Assembly (NCBI RefSeq): GCF_037325665.1
Contig: NC_090253.1
Span: 40,023,812 to 40,087,811 of the forward strand
Reading direction: 5' to 3'
Length of the DNA: 64,000 nucleotides
Origin: Littorina saxatilis
Lineage: Eukaryota > Mollusca > Gastropoda > Littorinimorpha > Littorinidae
A model generated the notes under the pieces. That model was not told the origin of the DNA, ran no database searches, and saw only the letters and a program-made list of their open reading frames with translations. Below, piece by piece: positions 1 to 12,600 of the stretch; the stretch's first letter is position 1, and each line of letters begins with the position of its first letter. The position numbers were made by a program, and so were the translations under genes.

Positions 1-49
1 CCACACAATCAATTTGCCACTAACTCTGGTGCATAAACTTTTTGAAAAT

Positions 50-426
50 TCTTCTTCTTCTTCTGCGTTTGTCGGCTGAAACTCCCACGTACACTCGTGT
101 TTTTTGCACAAGTGGAATTTTACGTGTATGACCGTTTTTTACCCCGCCATTTAGGCAGCCATACGCCGTTTTCGGAGGAAGCATGCTGGGTATTTTCGTG
201 TTTCTATAACCCACCAAACTCTGACATGGATTACAGGATCTTTTTCATGCGCACTTGGTCTTGTGCTTGCGTGTACACACGGGGGTGTTCGGACACCGAG
301 GAGAGTCTGCACACAACGTTGACTCTGAGAAATAAATCTCTCGCCGAACGTGGGGACGAACTCACGCTGACAGCGGCCAACTGGATACAAATCCAGCGCG
401 CTACCGACTGAGCTACATCCCCGCCC
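50..426 (-). mobile_element. tRNA-derived SINE, full length (head A)
   Basis: Minus-strand SINE. The tRNA-like head at the right contains TAGCTCAGTCGGTAGCGCGC (box A) and GAGTTCGTCCCCACG (box B-like), and the tail is (GAA)n at the left. Flanks TTTTGAAAAT (40-49 and 427-436) are the target duplication. The head resembles tRNA-Thr(TGT): CTGGATTTGTATCCAG. Lies in the NAA25 intron after exon 16. Confidence 0.85.
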
Positions 427-750
427 TTTTGAAAATAATAATGAGGATATCTAAATGTTGAATTGTAAGGGCGCAATCAGTGATACAATACTTGCTTAGC
501 TCCCAGATACCACAGTAAAAAACACAAATGGCATTCAACACCAACGTCATAAAAGAAGCTTTTACACCTACATATAATCCAAAATGTATGCAAAATACAT
601 CTCAAGTTTGTTCTACAAGTTGTAACTGGTATGACTTTGGGGCATTTTATTTCATCTGTTAGTACTTTTGGGGAAAATTTATTACTCCACTATATTACCA
701 TTCACAGTTCTACCCCCAATGACCCCAACAGTAGGACCTTTGACCTCTAC

Positions 751-3598
751 CTCTTTGTGATTGACGGAGAAGAAACGAAGCATGGTTCCAAACATGGCAC
801 AGGCAGCTACAAAGTGACCCAGACGACCAACATGGTTGGAAATGAAATACCTGAAATGACAGACACAACTCTCTTCAGGCTTACAGTTGACACCGCAAAG
901 CAGCTAAACCGAGAAACACACGTCTCCCTCTACTACGAGACAGATGAACGTGCACACACTCACAAACACAAACAACTACATGTATCACAGTTCTATTTTC
1001 TTGTCATAATGATGTCTACAGCAAATCTTCATGAAGCCATGGTTGCATTTTTACAAAGAAGCAAAAATATCACTTCTGAAAACTGCTAATGATCTCATTT
1101 CTACTTGAAGCTGCCTGTATGACAGTAAAAAAAATAAAAAATCTAAACAACAAAGTGACTGTGGTGAGATGAACAAAGTTAAAAAACAAAAGATATCTGT
1201 ACTCACCGATACAAGAACAGCACAAGAGAGTACAAATTTTCGCTTATGTAAGCTTTATCAGGAACAAACAAACACAAAAGGCAAAAAAAAGCAGACGCAA
1301 CACGGAACGAACAAGATTTGAAAAGAATATGGAGGGGAAACACCAAGTAAAAAAATAAATATAAAAAATAAACAAATTAACAAATAAATCCACTCTCATT
1401 ACTACTAGATGTTGTATACGGTCTCTTTCTCAAGTGACTCACCCTAAAGAGTCGTTCATGATGTGTTTCATGTCCATCCCGTTCCACAAAGCCGGACAAG
1501 GACCAAAGGCACCTGAATCACAGAAAACATTCACACTGGAAACACATACTGAAAGCTAGAAGCATTTAATGCACATTTTATCTCACAGAAGTTGAGGTAG
1601 GTACAGACAGACTGTAACATTTTCTGCGTAGCTTCTTCTTCTGCGTTCGTGGGCTGAAACTCCCACGTACACTCGTGTTTTTTGAACGAGTGGAATTTTA
1701 CGTGTATGACCGTTTTTTACCCCGCCAATTAGGCAGCCACACGCCGTTTTCGGAGGAAGCATGCTGGGTATTTTCGTGTTTCTATAACCCACCAAACTCT
1801 GACATGGATTACAGGATCTTTTTCATGCGCACTTGGTCTTGTGCTTGCGTGTACACACGGGGGTGTTCGGACACCGAGGAGAGTCTGCACACAAAGTTGA
1901 CTCTGAGAAATAAATCTCTCGCCGAACGTGGGGACGAACTCACGCTGACAGCGGCCAACTGGATACAAATCCAGCAAATGATGTTTTAGTGTTATATTGT
2001 CAAAAAATGTATTCGAACATCCAAATGTAGGCTATTTCGCACAAGAATAAATACATTTAAACCAAAAAGTTATTTAAAAAAGAAAAGAAACATTATGGCC
2101 AATAGAAAGTCTGCAGCGCTACTTTTCAGTGCGGACAATGTTTTATGTCACAAACTCTGACCGCGAAATGGAGCGAGAACTAGAAATTAGTACCAGGACT
2201 CACCAAAAAGAGCAAACTCTTGCATGCTTGTGATTATTTGTTTGAGCGTAGCAATTCTAAGCTTGGTGTAGCCATTTGTCTTAAAACATAGCATGCTTCG
2301 CTGAAAGCTCTGCTTACCCATCTCAGCGTAGAGCCTCATGAGCAGCAGCTTGAACTGATGGTTGGCAGGACTACGACGTATCCCCAGCTCCAACTGAACC
2401 ACCACCTGCCACAGGTACCGCTCCTGACCTGCTCACACCAACACACTCAGTCATTTCTCTAGTTAGCTATACAAACACAAGATCCGATAAATGAAGGGAC
2501 GTAAACGCTCTAAATGCATACAACAAGTGTAATAGAGTGAGAGTTATGAGGAACCAGTCTATAATATAGTAATGTTTTCATCACATATTATAAGCTTGTT
2601 TGCTTGAGCTTGTGTCCTCGTTGTAAGACTGCTAACTGTAACATTTCATGTATTTTGAATCACATTTTGTATTAAACCAACCAATCTCCTGGCACCTGAG
2701 AGAATAACAAGCATTGAATTAAACAAGCGACTTTCATCCTCAAAAATATCTTTTATGCCAAATCTTTTTTTTGCAAAGAGCCCTGCTCAGGCCAAACAGA
2801 ACTGTCTCTTTTTGAGAATATGAGAGAAATATGAAATCTCATGCCCCAACAACTGAGCACACTCACACCATGGACTGCCGCAGACTGAATTTATGTGCGG
2901 TACAGTGGAACCCCCTTTTTAAGATCTCAAGAAATCTGACAAAATCAGGTCTTAGAAAGGAGGGAGTCTTAAAATGGGGGTGGGCGGGGATGTAGCTCAG
3001 TCGGTAGCGCGCTGGATTTGTATCCAGTTGGCCGCTGTCAGCGTGAGTTCGTCCCCACGTTCGGCGAGAGATTTATTTCTCAGAGTCAACTTTGTGTGCA
3101 GACTCTCCTCGGTGTCCGAACACCCCCCGTGTGTACACGCAAGCACAAGACCAAGTGCGCACGAAAAAGATCCTGTAATCCATGTCAGAGTTCGGTGGGT
3201 TATAGAAACACGAAAATACCCAGCATGCTTCCTCCGAAAGCGGCGTATGGCTGCTTAAATGGCGGGGTAAAAACGGTCATACACGTAAAATTCCACTTGT
3301 GCAAAAAAACATGAGTGTACGTGGGAGTTTCAGCCCACGAACGCAGAAGAAGAAGAAGAAAATGGGGGTAAACTTACAGACATCATGAACAGAAAATCTT
3401 TAAAAAAAATTTTAAAAAATGAAAATAGGAGAGGTCTTACAACATGGAGTCTTAAAAGGGGGGGTTCGACCGTATCACCGTGAGATTGAAAATCTTCATA
3501 AAACTACTGCTATTTTGCCTCTCAGTATGTTTTTATTCATAGTTTATATGTAAAGCGCGGAGAGCTTGATTCTTCATGATTTGCGCTATATAAGCTCA

Positions 3599-3632
<34 letters not shown>

Positions 3633-6600
3633 TAAGTTATTGAGACATCCCAGTGCACTAAGGGATTTATAGAGCAAATCGAGAAAATTCATTATTGAAC
3701 GAAGCGCATAGCGCTGAGTTCAATATACGTTAATTGGATCTGTGATCCAAACATGGCTTTTGGTCAATCGAGATGGAAGTTTATTCCACAAGCCCGTAGG
3801 GCGAGTGGAATAAACTGCCATCGAGATTGACCAAAAGGCATGTTTGGATCACAGATCCAATTAACATATATATCTCGACATTCACTGGTCTTAGGGTTTT
3901 TGTTTTCAAAGAAGAAAGAAACTTGCTTGAACACGGACCACTTCTCCGAGCAAAATCAACAAACCTAATCACTCGCATTCCACCTCAAGGTCTCGGCCAA
4001 CCAAGACTATGGCATACTCGTAGCAAAGCCGCCGAATGGTACCGTAAACCAAGAATAGTGACGTAAGAGAATAGAATGTCGTCTTTTGATTTGGAACGTG
4101 ACGTGTTTCAGAACTTCTTCTGGACAACTCGGATGGTCTTCTGCGTAGTGGTTGGCACGAGATTCTTTTTCTTCTTCGACAGTTCATCCTCCGATACTGT
4201 AGAAAAACGTTTCATCTTTGTTTCACTTTCGAGTATGCGGACGACTGAACTTGACCGCTAAAAAGTAGTCCTTTCGGTATTATTACGCCGAGTCTGAACA
4301 TGAGGTCTGAACATTGTTTTTAGGCAGGATCTAGGTGAAAGCGAGGCTGTTCTTATCTCTGTGTACAGTCGAGAGAGAGAGAAATGCATGTCGAGACATT
4401 AATTATTTTCGAGATTTGCTCTATAAATCCCTTAGTGCACTGGGATTGTTTCAATAACGATATTGTCAGTACCGCCATAGAAAAAAGAAGATTCCAAGCG
4501 CACATTTTGCAACGCGCATTTGAATAGGCATAACTGTGTGGTCAGGTCGTGTACAGTAAAGATCTACTTTTGTGTGGGGTGTCTCAAGTGTGTCGTGCTT
4601 TCGTCACACGCATTTTAATTTCTGTTGGTAAATTCCAGTGTAGCGTTAATCTGAACAGTGATGATCTTTCAGAGAGACCTCATTTGAACTCGGAGAAAGG
4701 GCTGTGCTCTTCATTATTTGCGATTCGAAACCTCCAGTCGAGCTTCGACGGATTGACTGTGCGGAGTGACTCCCCTTGAATTGACTCGAAGCCGCGGGAC
4801 TCGACGGTTCGCACATTTTCAAAACAAATGTGGCATATTTTCGTGTTGTATCTTCATTCATCGGGGAGTCTGATACTAAATATGAACGGTAAGAATGCTC
4901 TGAACCCTACACGTATTATATCCCCATCGTTTTTTCGTTCACATTTGCCCAACATGTTAATTTGCTGAGCGGGGTTTATGTCGTCTGCTAGGGCAATCAA
5001 ACCACTGCATGCAGTCTGCACTGACTGAGTCTGCACGCATGAGGCACGCTGGTAATAAGTCTTATAATGGTAAGAACGTTCTGAACCCTACACGTTTTCG
5101 ATTACGATTGTTCTTGCCTTGAAATAATAATTCGGAAACCATTCATTTACTGAACTGATGCAGTCGTATTTCAGTGTAGTCAGTGCGGCTACGTATGACA
5201 GAGTCGATCGAGTCAGTCTTCCAAACTGGTCTAGCTGGTACGTTATCGGAATAACACTTGTGTTTTCTGCTAGCGGGTGGGAATTTTATATTAACTCATC
5301 ATTTGGTAATGTGGATGATAAGCTACATGCCACTAACACGATGAGAAAAATCTATGCAAGTCGGCGAGAATTAGATGAAACCCAGCGGCTTCTATTTTTA
5401 GATCAGTGGCAGCCGCACTGTGGCACAGGCACATGCAATCTGTCAGAAAAAAACCACTTCTGCTTTAATTGAGAAGTAGGGAATGTATGGTCATTTGGTA
5501 TTGTGGAGAATATAAGCTACATGTCAGTAATTAATTCTGAGGATGAGAGCACAGTCTTGCTTAGGTAAAGGGCGTAAGAATACGCTCTGTGGAAAAGTTA
5601 GCGCACTCCAAGAGTGCGCTAACAGTTTTAGCGCATCGCCATTAGCCAATCAACTGGTTCACATCAGTCATGTGACACCAGTACTTACTGACAATTATTA
5701 TTATTTCCTAGCCAAAAGGCCAGCGTACCTGTGCGCTGCCAGAGATCCACCAGTAAGTGGGCAGCAAGCAGGAGGTAGGGGTCGCTGGGCTGGATGTCGG
5801 TCTGCAGCAAGTCTTTGCCTAAAACATCATGGCAATGCACAGTTAGTAAGTCAGCCAAAAATCAGCAAAACTTCATCTTATTTCTTAAAAAAAACCAAAA
5901 ACACACCTGTTGTTGCGAGTGGTCTGTTTCAACTTTATAAAGGGTCTCCAAAGGAGGATGTCCCAGGACACTTCATCTTTCCTACTCCTGATAAAGTGAT
6001 GGCCTTATCTTTATTATGGGACCAAAAGTTCAATGATTCCAACCTGGTGACTACAAACAGTGAAAACATTAGCCATGCAATGGTTGAGAGTGATCTTTCC
6101 TTCCTCTTTAATGAGGAATGAAAAGGTCCTCGATCAATCTTTTGTCAGAGTCTACGACTCGACCTACAACACAGAGAGCCTTGAGAAATCTCACCAAAGT
6201 CCAGCCCCTTGCGGTACCTCAGGACGAGGTCACCAGACACCTGCAGCAAATCCTCTGTCGTCCTTTTCCCATAAACCTCTGCCAGCCGCGACAGCTGCAG
6301 AATGGTGATATGCTTGCATATATGTTTCACCTGCAGGCAAAAGAAAAATCATCAGTACTAATTTTACTTTGCTCATTAGTGAATTGACTGCTGGGCAAGG
6401 GTGTGTGTCTTTCCCCAAAAGTGCAAACAGTGAAAATAAAATGCCTCAAAGTCACACAGTATGACAGAACACAACACGAAATACTGATGTAAAATGAAAC
6501 ATTTGTGAATCACATGTGATTTTCAAAATGTGCTGAACATTTTCATAGTGTTGTCTACATGCTTACAGTCAAGTTTGTTATTGCCTTATGTTTACAACAC

Positions 6601-9600
6601 AGAAACAACAAAACAAAAAGTCAAGTTCACTTCTGATAAACTTACAATATCATCTACTCAAGCAAAACGCACACGCACACACAGACACAGATACAGACAG
6701 ACCACATGCCACATGGCGTTATGCATAAACATTTTAAAAAATTAAAAAGAGTGACTTACATCATCAGCAAAAACTGGAGTACCATTGTCTGTTGTGAGTT
6801 TTGATGATTCTTCAAACTTATCCAGTAACTGCAACAGAGACAGGCCGTGAATGAGACATACATCTGCATGAGTGCCATATTTCAACTTGGTGCGGTACTT
6901 TGCTTGTAAATCTTCCCATGAAGCGCTCAGTAGGCAAATTCCCCCATATACACTTGTCTAAAAGCTGTCAATTGTAAGGCCAAAAAAAAAAATAGTCTGT
7001 TTACGCTAACATAGGCACACAAAAAATAGGGTCGGTAGGTTGGGATTTTTTTTTCTCCAAAAAACCCATATTTTAAGTTATTTTGCCAAAAAACAAAGAC
7101 TTTTTTTCATTTGTTTTTTATTTATTTTTTTCTTCTTCTCCCAAATGCCAAAAAAAAGTCTAGGGTCGCGCGAAAAATAGGGTCGGTCGGGATACCATAA
7201 ACAGACTATTTTTTTGGTTTGGCCTAAGGATTTAGTTGATGGATAACAAACTGGACATTGGATTCTGAAGTCACCAATTTTAGCGAAACTGCGAATAGTC
7301 AGCAATGCTGTGGATAAAACTTGTGTTCCAGTGATTACTGTGGACTAACAACAAAACACACACCTTCAGCTGGGACTTTCAATGTACAGAAAATTGTACA
7401 TTTACCTCAACATCTCATGTTTACAAACAACTTACACATATTCAGTTCAATCCCACAACATCACGCAGAAGAAAAAAATGTCCACTGAACCTGCTTTTGT
7501 AAAAGCAGCAAATAGCTGTGAAATGAGGTTTACATTTGAACAGGATAAGTATCCCAACTACAGCGTCAAGCTTACAGTGGCACACTTCACTCGTCAAAAC
7601 ATGAAATAATGCAGTAACTACAGCACGCAGTTACACTCACCGTCTGCAGTTCCTCTGGGGTGAGGAGACAGACGTAGGCCTTGAGATCTGTAGCACAACA
7701 CGGCTTGGTGCCAAACAGGTCGTAATACTGTTGAAACAACTCGCTGGGTGGACCTGCAAATCATGAGGCAAAAACTCAGATACAGGCAAAGAAGACAGCG
7801 TATCTAATGCTGTTAACTCGCTGGATGGACCTGCAATTCATGAGGCAAACACTAAGATACATGTAAAGAAGACAGTGTATCTAATGCTATCAACTCGCTA
7901 GGTGGACCTGCAATTCATGAGGCAAACACTAAGATACATGTAAAGAAGACAGCGTATCTAATGCTATCAACTCGCTGGATGGACCTGCAATTCATGAGGC
8001 AAACACTAAGATACATGTAAAGAAGACAGTGTATCTAATGCTATCAACTCGCTAGGTGGACCTGCAATTCATGAGGCAAACACTAAGATACAGGCATAGA
8101 AGACAGTGTATCTAATGGAAACAACTCGCTGGGTGGACCTGCAAATTATGAGGCAAAAACTCAGATACAGGCAAAGAAGACAGCGTATCTAATGCTATCA
8201 ACTCGCTGGATGGACCTGCAATTCATGAGGCAAACACTAAGATACATGTAAAGAAGACAGTGTATCTAATGCTATCAACTCGCTGGGTGGACCTGCAAAT
8301 CATGAGGCAAACACTAAGATACAGGCGTACAAGACAGTGTATCTAATGCTATCAACTCGCTGGGTGGACCTGCAAATCATGAGGCAAACACTAAGATACA
8401 GGCATAGAAGACAGTGTATCTAATGGAATCAACTCGCTGGGTGGACCTGCAAATCATGAGGCAAACACTAAGATACAGGCATAGAAGACAGTGTATCTAA
8501 TGCTATCACACTCGCTGGGTGGACCTGCAATTCATGAGGCAAACACTAAGATACAGGCATAGAAGACAGTGTATCTAATGGAATCAACTCGCTGGGTGGA
8601 CCTGCAAATCATGAGGCAAACACTAAGATACAGGCGTACAAGACAGTGTATCTAATGCTATCAACTCGCTGGGTGGACCTGCAAATCATGAGGCAAACAC
8701 TAAGATACAGGCGTAAAAGACAGTGTATCTAATGCTATCACACTTATCTAATGATCTTTGTTAATTTGAAAAAGTGATTAGTTTTAAGTGCAATCGTCTA
8801 ATTCTTAATACATGTGATGTTTTCATGTCTGTGATCGCCTGACACTGTAAGGCAATTTTCCTTGTTTTTATGAGGACAGTAAACATTTTGAGTCTTGAGT
8901 CTGAGTCTGAAACCTCTGACGTCACGCAATCTGGATTCCCAAAAGTGGAACTCCCCTTTTAAGACCTACAAATCTGAGAAACACAAGGTGTTAACTCATT
9001 GTCTCCCATGTACTGATATATCCGTACCCACTCATATGGCTCTATCTGACCAGGTACGGACGGATATATCCGCTCAGACTGTTAGCTTCAGCCGCTTACT
9101 GTAACGTCGATCTAACACCTGCATTCCAGCGTGTTGATACACAGTTACTACACAGTGACTACAATTCTGAGTGACCTGCTGCAGCACAGCTGGTCTCGGC
9201 CAAAACAACTTGGTCAACATAGGTGGGGTAGCAAGTGTTAAAAGGGAAGGAGTATTAAATTGGGGGACTTAAAAGAGAGGGGTCCCACTGTACTACAATT
9301 ACAACCAACATCAATTACACTTTACAGTGATGATGTTTTTAAAGGTTTTTAAAATCTAATGATGGTGGCTCTTTTCTGATGAAACTGCTACCGACATCAT
9401 ACATATAATCTCAGGCACCAAGGCAACTCTCTCCAGCCAATTTCAGTAGATTCAAAATCTTGCATCATCAACAAATCCCATGCCATCCTTATTCATCAAC
9501 TCTCAAAAATGTCAAAGCAATTCTCACCAGCCAGTTTGAGCAACTCTGACTTCCTCTCCCGCATGATTCGAACCAGCTCCATCTGTGCCAGGTAGGGTCC

Positions 9601-12600
9601 CCTGAGTGGCGTGGTCTCCTGGCAGCCTTTGATGCGCTCGTTGATGAACTCCATCACCTCTTCTAACGAGCTGTCCACCTTGTCCTCCACCTTGTCCTCC
9701 CCTTCTCCCTCATCCCCATCGCTACAAAAAGTAGGAGAAAAAAAAGATATTCACTACATGTATCTCAGGTAAGAAGTTAAGCCCCAGGTTAACATCAAAA
9801 CAGTATGTTTGGTGTGGTTTGAACAGGCAGAGAATGCCCAGCAACAGACAGACAGAGAGAAGCATACATTCAAATACACCCCCCCCCCCCCCCCAAAAAA
9901 AAAAAAAAAAACAACTCACACACACTTACATCTTCTGCAAATACAGATCATACTATCAACCTAATAACTAAATGCGCAAATAGATATATTCAGCAAAAGG
10001 TGAATAACCCATTCTTCAAGGACATGAAACTGGAGGAGGATTTTCCCTCGACAAAAAATACACACCAAGTTACACCCCTCAAGCTCTTCCATTCAATTTA
10101 ACAAGCAATTATTCTAAAAAGGTGTTGAGAATATCAGCAAGAAAACAAATTGCCTAGAATAAAAAATATACACTGGTAATTTTATTCGTGACACGGATGT
10201 GAAAGCGTCACCTTTTGTCTCTGGAGTATCCCCCCCCCCCTCCCCCCGGAAAATGTTTTAACAATGCAGTTAAAACAGCAGCAGATGCAGAAACAACCAT
10301 CTCACCCTTCTCCTTTCTCAGTTGGCGGTGTGTAGCCAGAGTCTATCAGCCGAAAGGATGTGTCCAGGTAACTCAGCCAGAACTGCCAGTGATCAGGGCT
10401 GATCAGAAAAAAGAAACACAGTCAATTATTATTTCAGACTGGAAGCTACCTTTCAACAACACATGATTTGAAAACCTACTAAAAAGTGCTGTTTTATTTT
10501 GTGTAATTTTCTTGCTTTACCATACAGTTGATAGCACACTGCGCACACACACACCTCATCTCTCTTTGGTTTTTTGCAATTAGAGGGGCGGGGAAATAGC
10601 ACAGTCGGTAGCGGCGCTGGCTTCAAAACCAGTTGTCGCTATCGGCATGGGTTCGATCCCCACGTTTGGCGAGGGATTTATTTCCCAGAATCAACTTTGT
10701 GCAGTCTCTCCTCGGTGTCTGAACACCCCCGTGTGCAGGCATGCGCATGATAAAGAACCCAAGTTCACAGCAAAAGTCTCAGGGCTTGGAAACATAAATA
10801 CATGCTTGCAGGAAAAAAAATATTTGGTAGCGCCGTGTGTATGGCAGCTCGCTTTCCACAGAGAGAAAGCAGCCCAAATTTCCATGAGGGTAACCTCACA
10901 GGACTATATGAATCTTATCCTTATCCTATCACGGACTTCAAATCAACAGTAGGTGATATCACAAGACACAAGAGTACTGACTTTTCTTTGAGCAGTTTCC
11001 GGAATATAGCGTTGGCTTTGGACCAGTTTTGTAGTTTACAGTGCAGCTCAGCCAGCTTGGTGGAACGCATGTTCAGCTCACTCACCACTCTCTCTGTCGA
11101 CAAAAACACACACATGAATGCAGTTAGTAAAAACATGCGATGTTTGATCTGATGTTAGATTGTATCAGTACCTCTCAATGCATTCTTTTCACTATGAACA
11201 ATCTGCTGGCATAATGCAAGTATTTATATATGTATAGATATATACAAAATTATTTAGATCATGAAAAGATGAATGCAGATCCCCACCCTCCATTATACAG
11301 TGGAACCCCACTTTTAAGACCCCCCAATTTAAGACTCCCTCCTTTTTAAGACCTTGTTTTCTCAGACTTTCTGTTCTGTAAAGTTACCCCTAGTTTAAGA
11401 CTACCTCCTTTTGAAGATCTGACTTTGTAAGCTTTTTGGAGGTCTTAAAAGGGGGGTTCCACTGTATAGCACTGACGACATTTGCAAGTGTTCAAACTAA
11501 TCTTATTGTCATACAGAGGCATTTAACATCCACAACCCCTTTCATCCTAGTGGAGATAACTTTCATCAAAATCCAAATGAGCAGAAGACGATAAATCTCT
11601 TGACCACACATCTCTCACATACATGTAGAAACCAAAAGGGTGAGAAACATTTGCAACCTCCCAAAAGAACTCTGCTCACCTCCCAGGGGTCCTTGCAGCA
11701 AGTCGATGGCTTCCTGCCACTTTTCCTGAAGTTCTAGCACCATCAAATACAGCAACACCTCTGCCAGCAACAAAAACAAAAACTTTTTCAAATCATGCAA
11801 CATAAGGTTAAAAAATTAAAATAAGAAGAATTTGTTTTTTCAAGAAAGCATTCAGGCCTTAAAAAACGTATCTTCAAGTCATGGGCAAAAGACATAACTT
11901 TTGCTATGTGAATTTTGTACCCACTACAGATAAGGAAAAGTGTATTTCACGGACCTGCATGGTCCAGACCTTTATCTTTTTTGTTCTCTGTATTGCTCAT
12001 TTATGTTCAGGTTTAAGTCAGAACTACATGTATTACATTATCTCCTTCATGCTTTGACAGAAAGCTCCCTGTTTGTCAGTAAATAACCTATGTTTATAGG
12101 ACAGTTTTTACCAATAAATAAGTTTTGAAAATAGTCCAGCACTGCACAGATTCCAACAACTATTTCACCCACACACACACTCAGAGTGCCTGTACGACCA
12201 TACCTGCTTCAGCATCAATCTTGCCCTCATCCACATATTTCTTGGTCATGCGCTCTGCCAGAGGCAGATACATGGTCTTGGCCAGCTTGGGATCTGGGGA
12301 GCTGTGTGCCTGATGAGGAAGAAAGTCAACTTGTCATCATCATAATCTAGGTCATTTGCTGGTACAGTGGAACCCCCCTTTTAAGACCTCCCAAATTAAG
12401 ACTCCCTCCTTTTCAAGACCTTCTTTTCTCAGACTTTTTGTTGAATATGACTTGGGAGCATCTGAATGTAAAGTTTCATGTACATCGGTCCAGTAGTTTT
12501 CTCTGAATCGCTCTACACATACAAACACACCACGACCCTCGTCCCGATTCCTGGTTTATGTTAAAACATATTCAGTCAAAACTTGACTAAATGTACAAAA

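Noticed and set aside
631-1089. 152-codon plus-strand open frame
   Set aside because: Antisense to NAA25 exon 16 (751-850), whose minus-strand reading aligns with the family and has matching splice phases.
2985-3060. tRNA gene
   Set aside because: Boxes A and B are present, but the sequence continues into a SINE body with a (GAA)n tail and target repeats, and the arms do not close as a full cloverleaf. The same holds for the other SINE heads.
7733-8750. CRISPR array
   Set aside because: Whole units repeat with no unique spacers, in a eukaryotic intron; it is a minisatellite. The same applies to 20838-21345.
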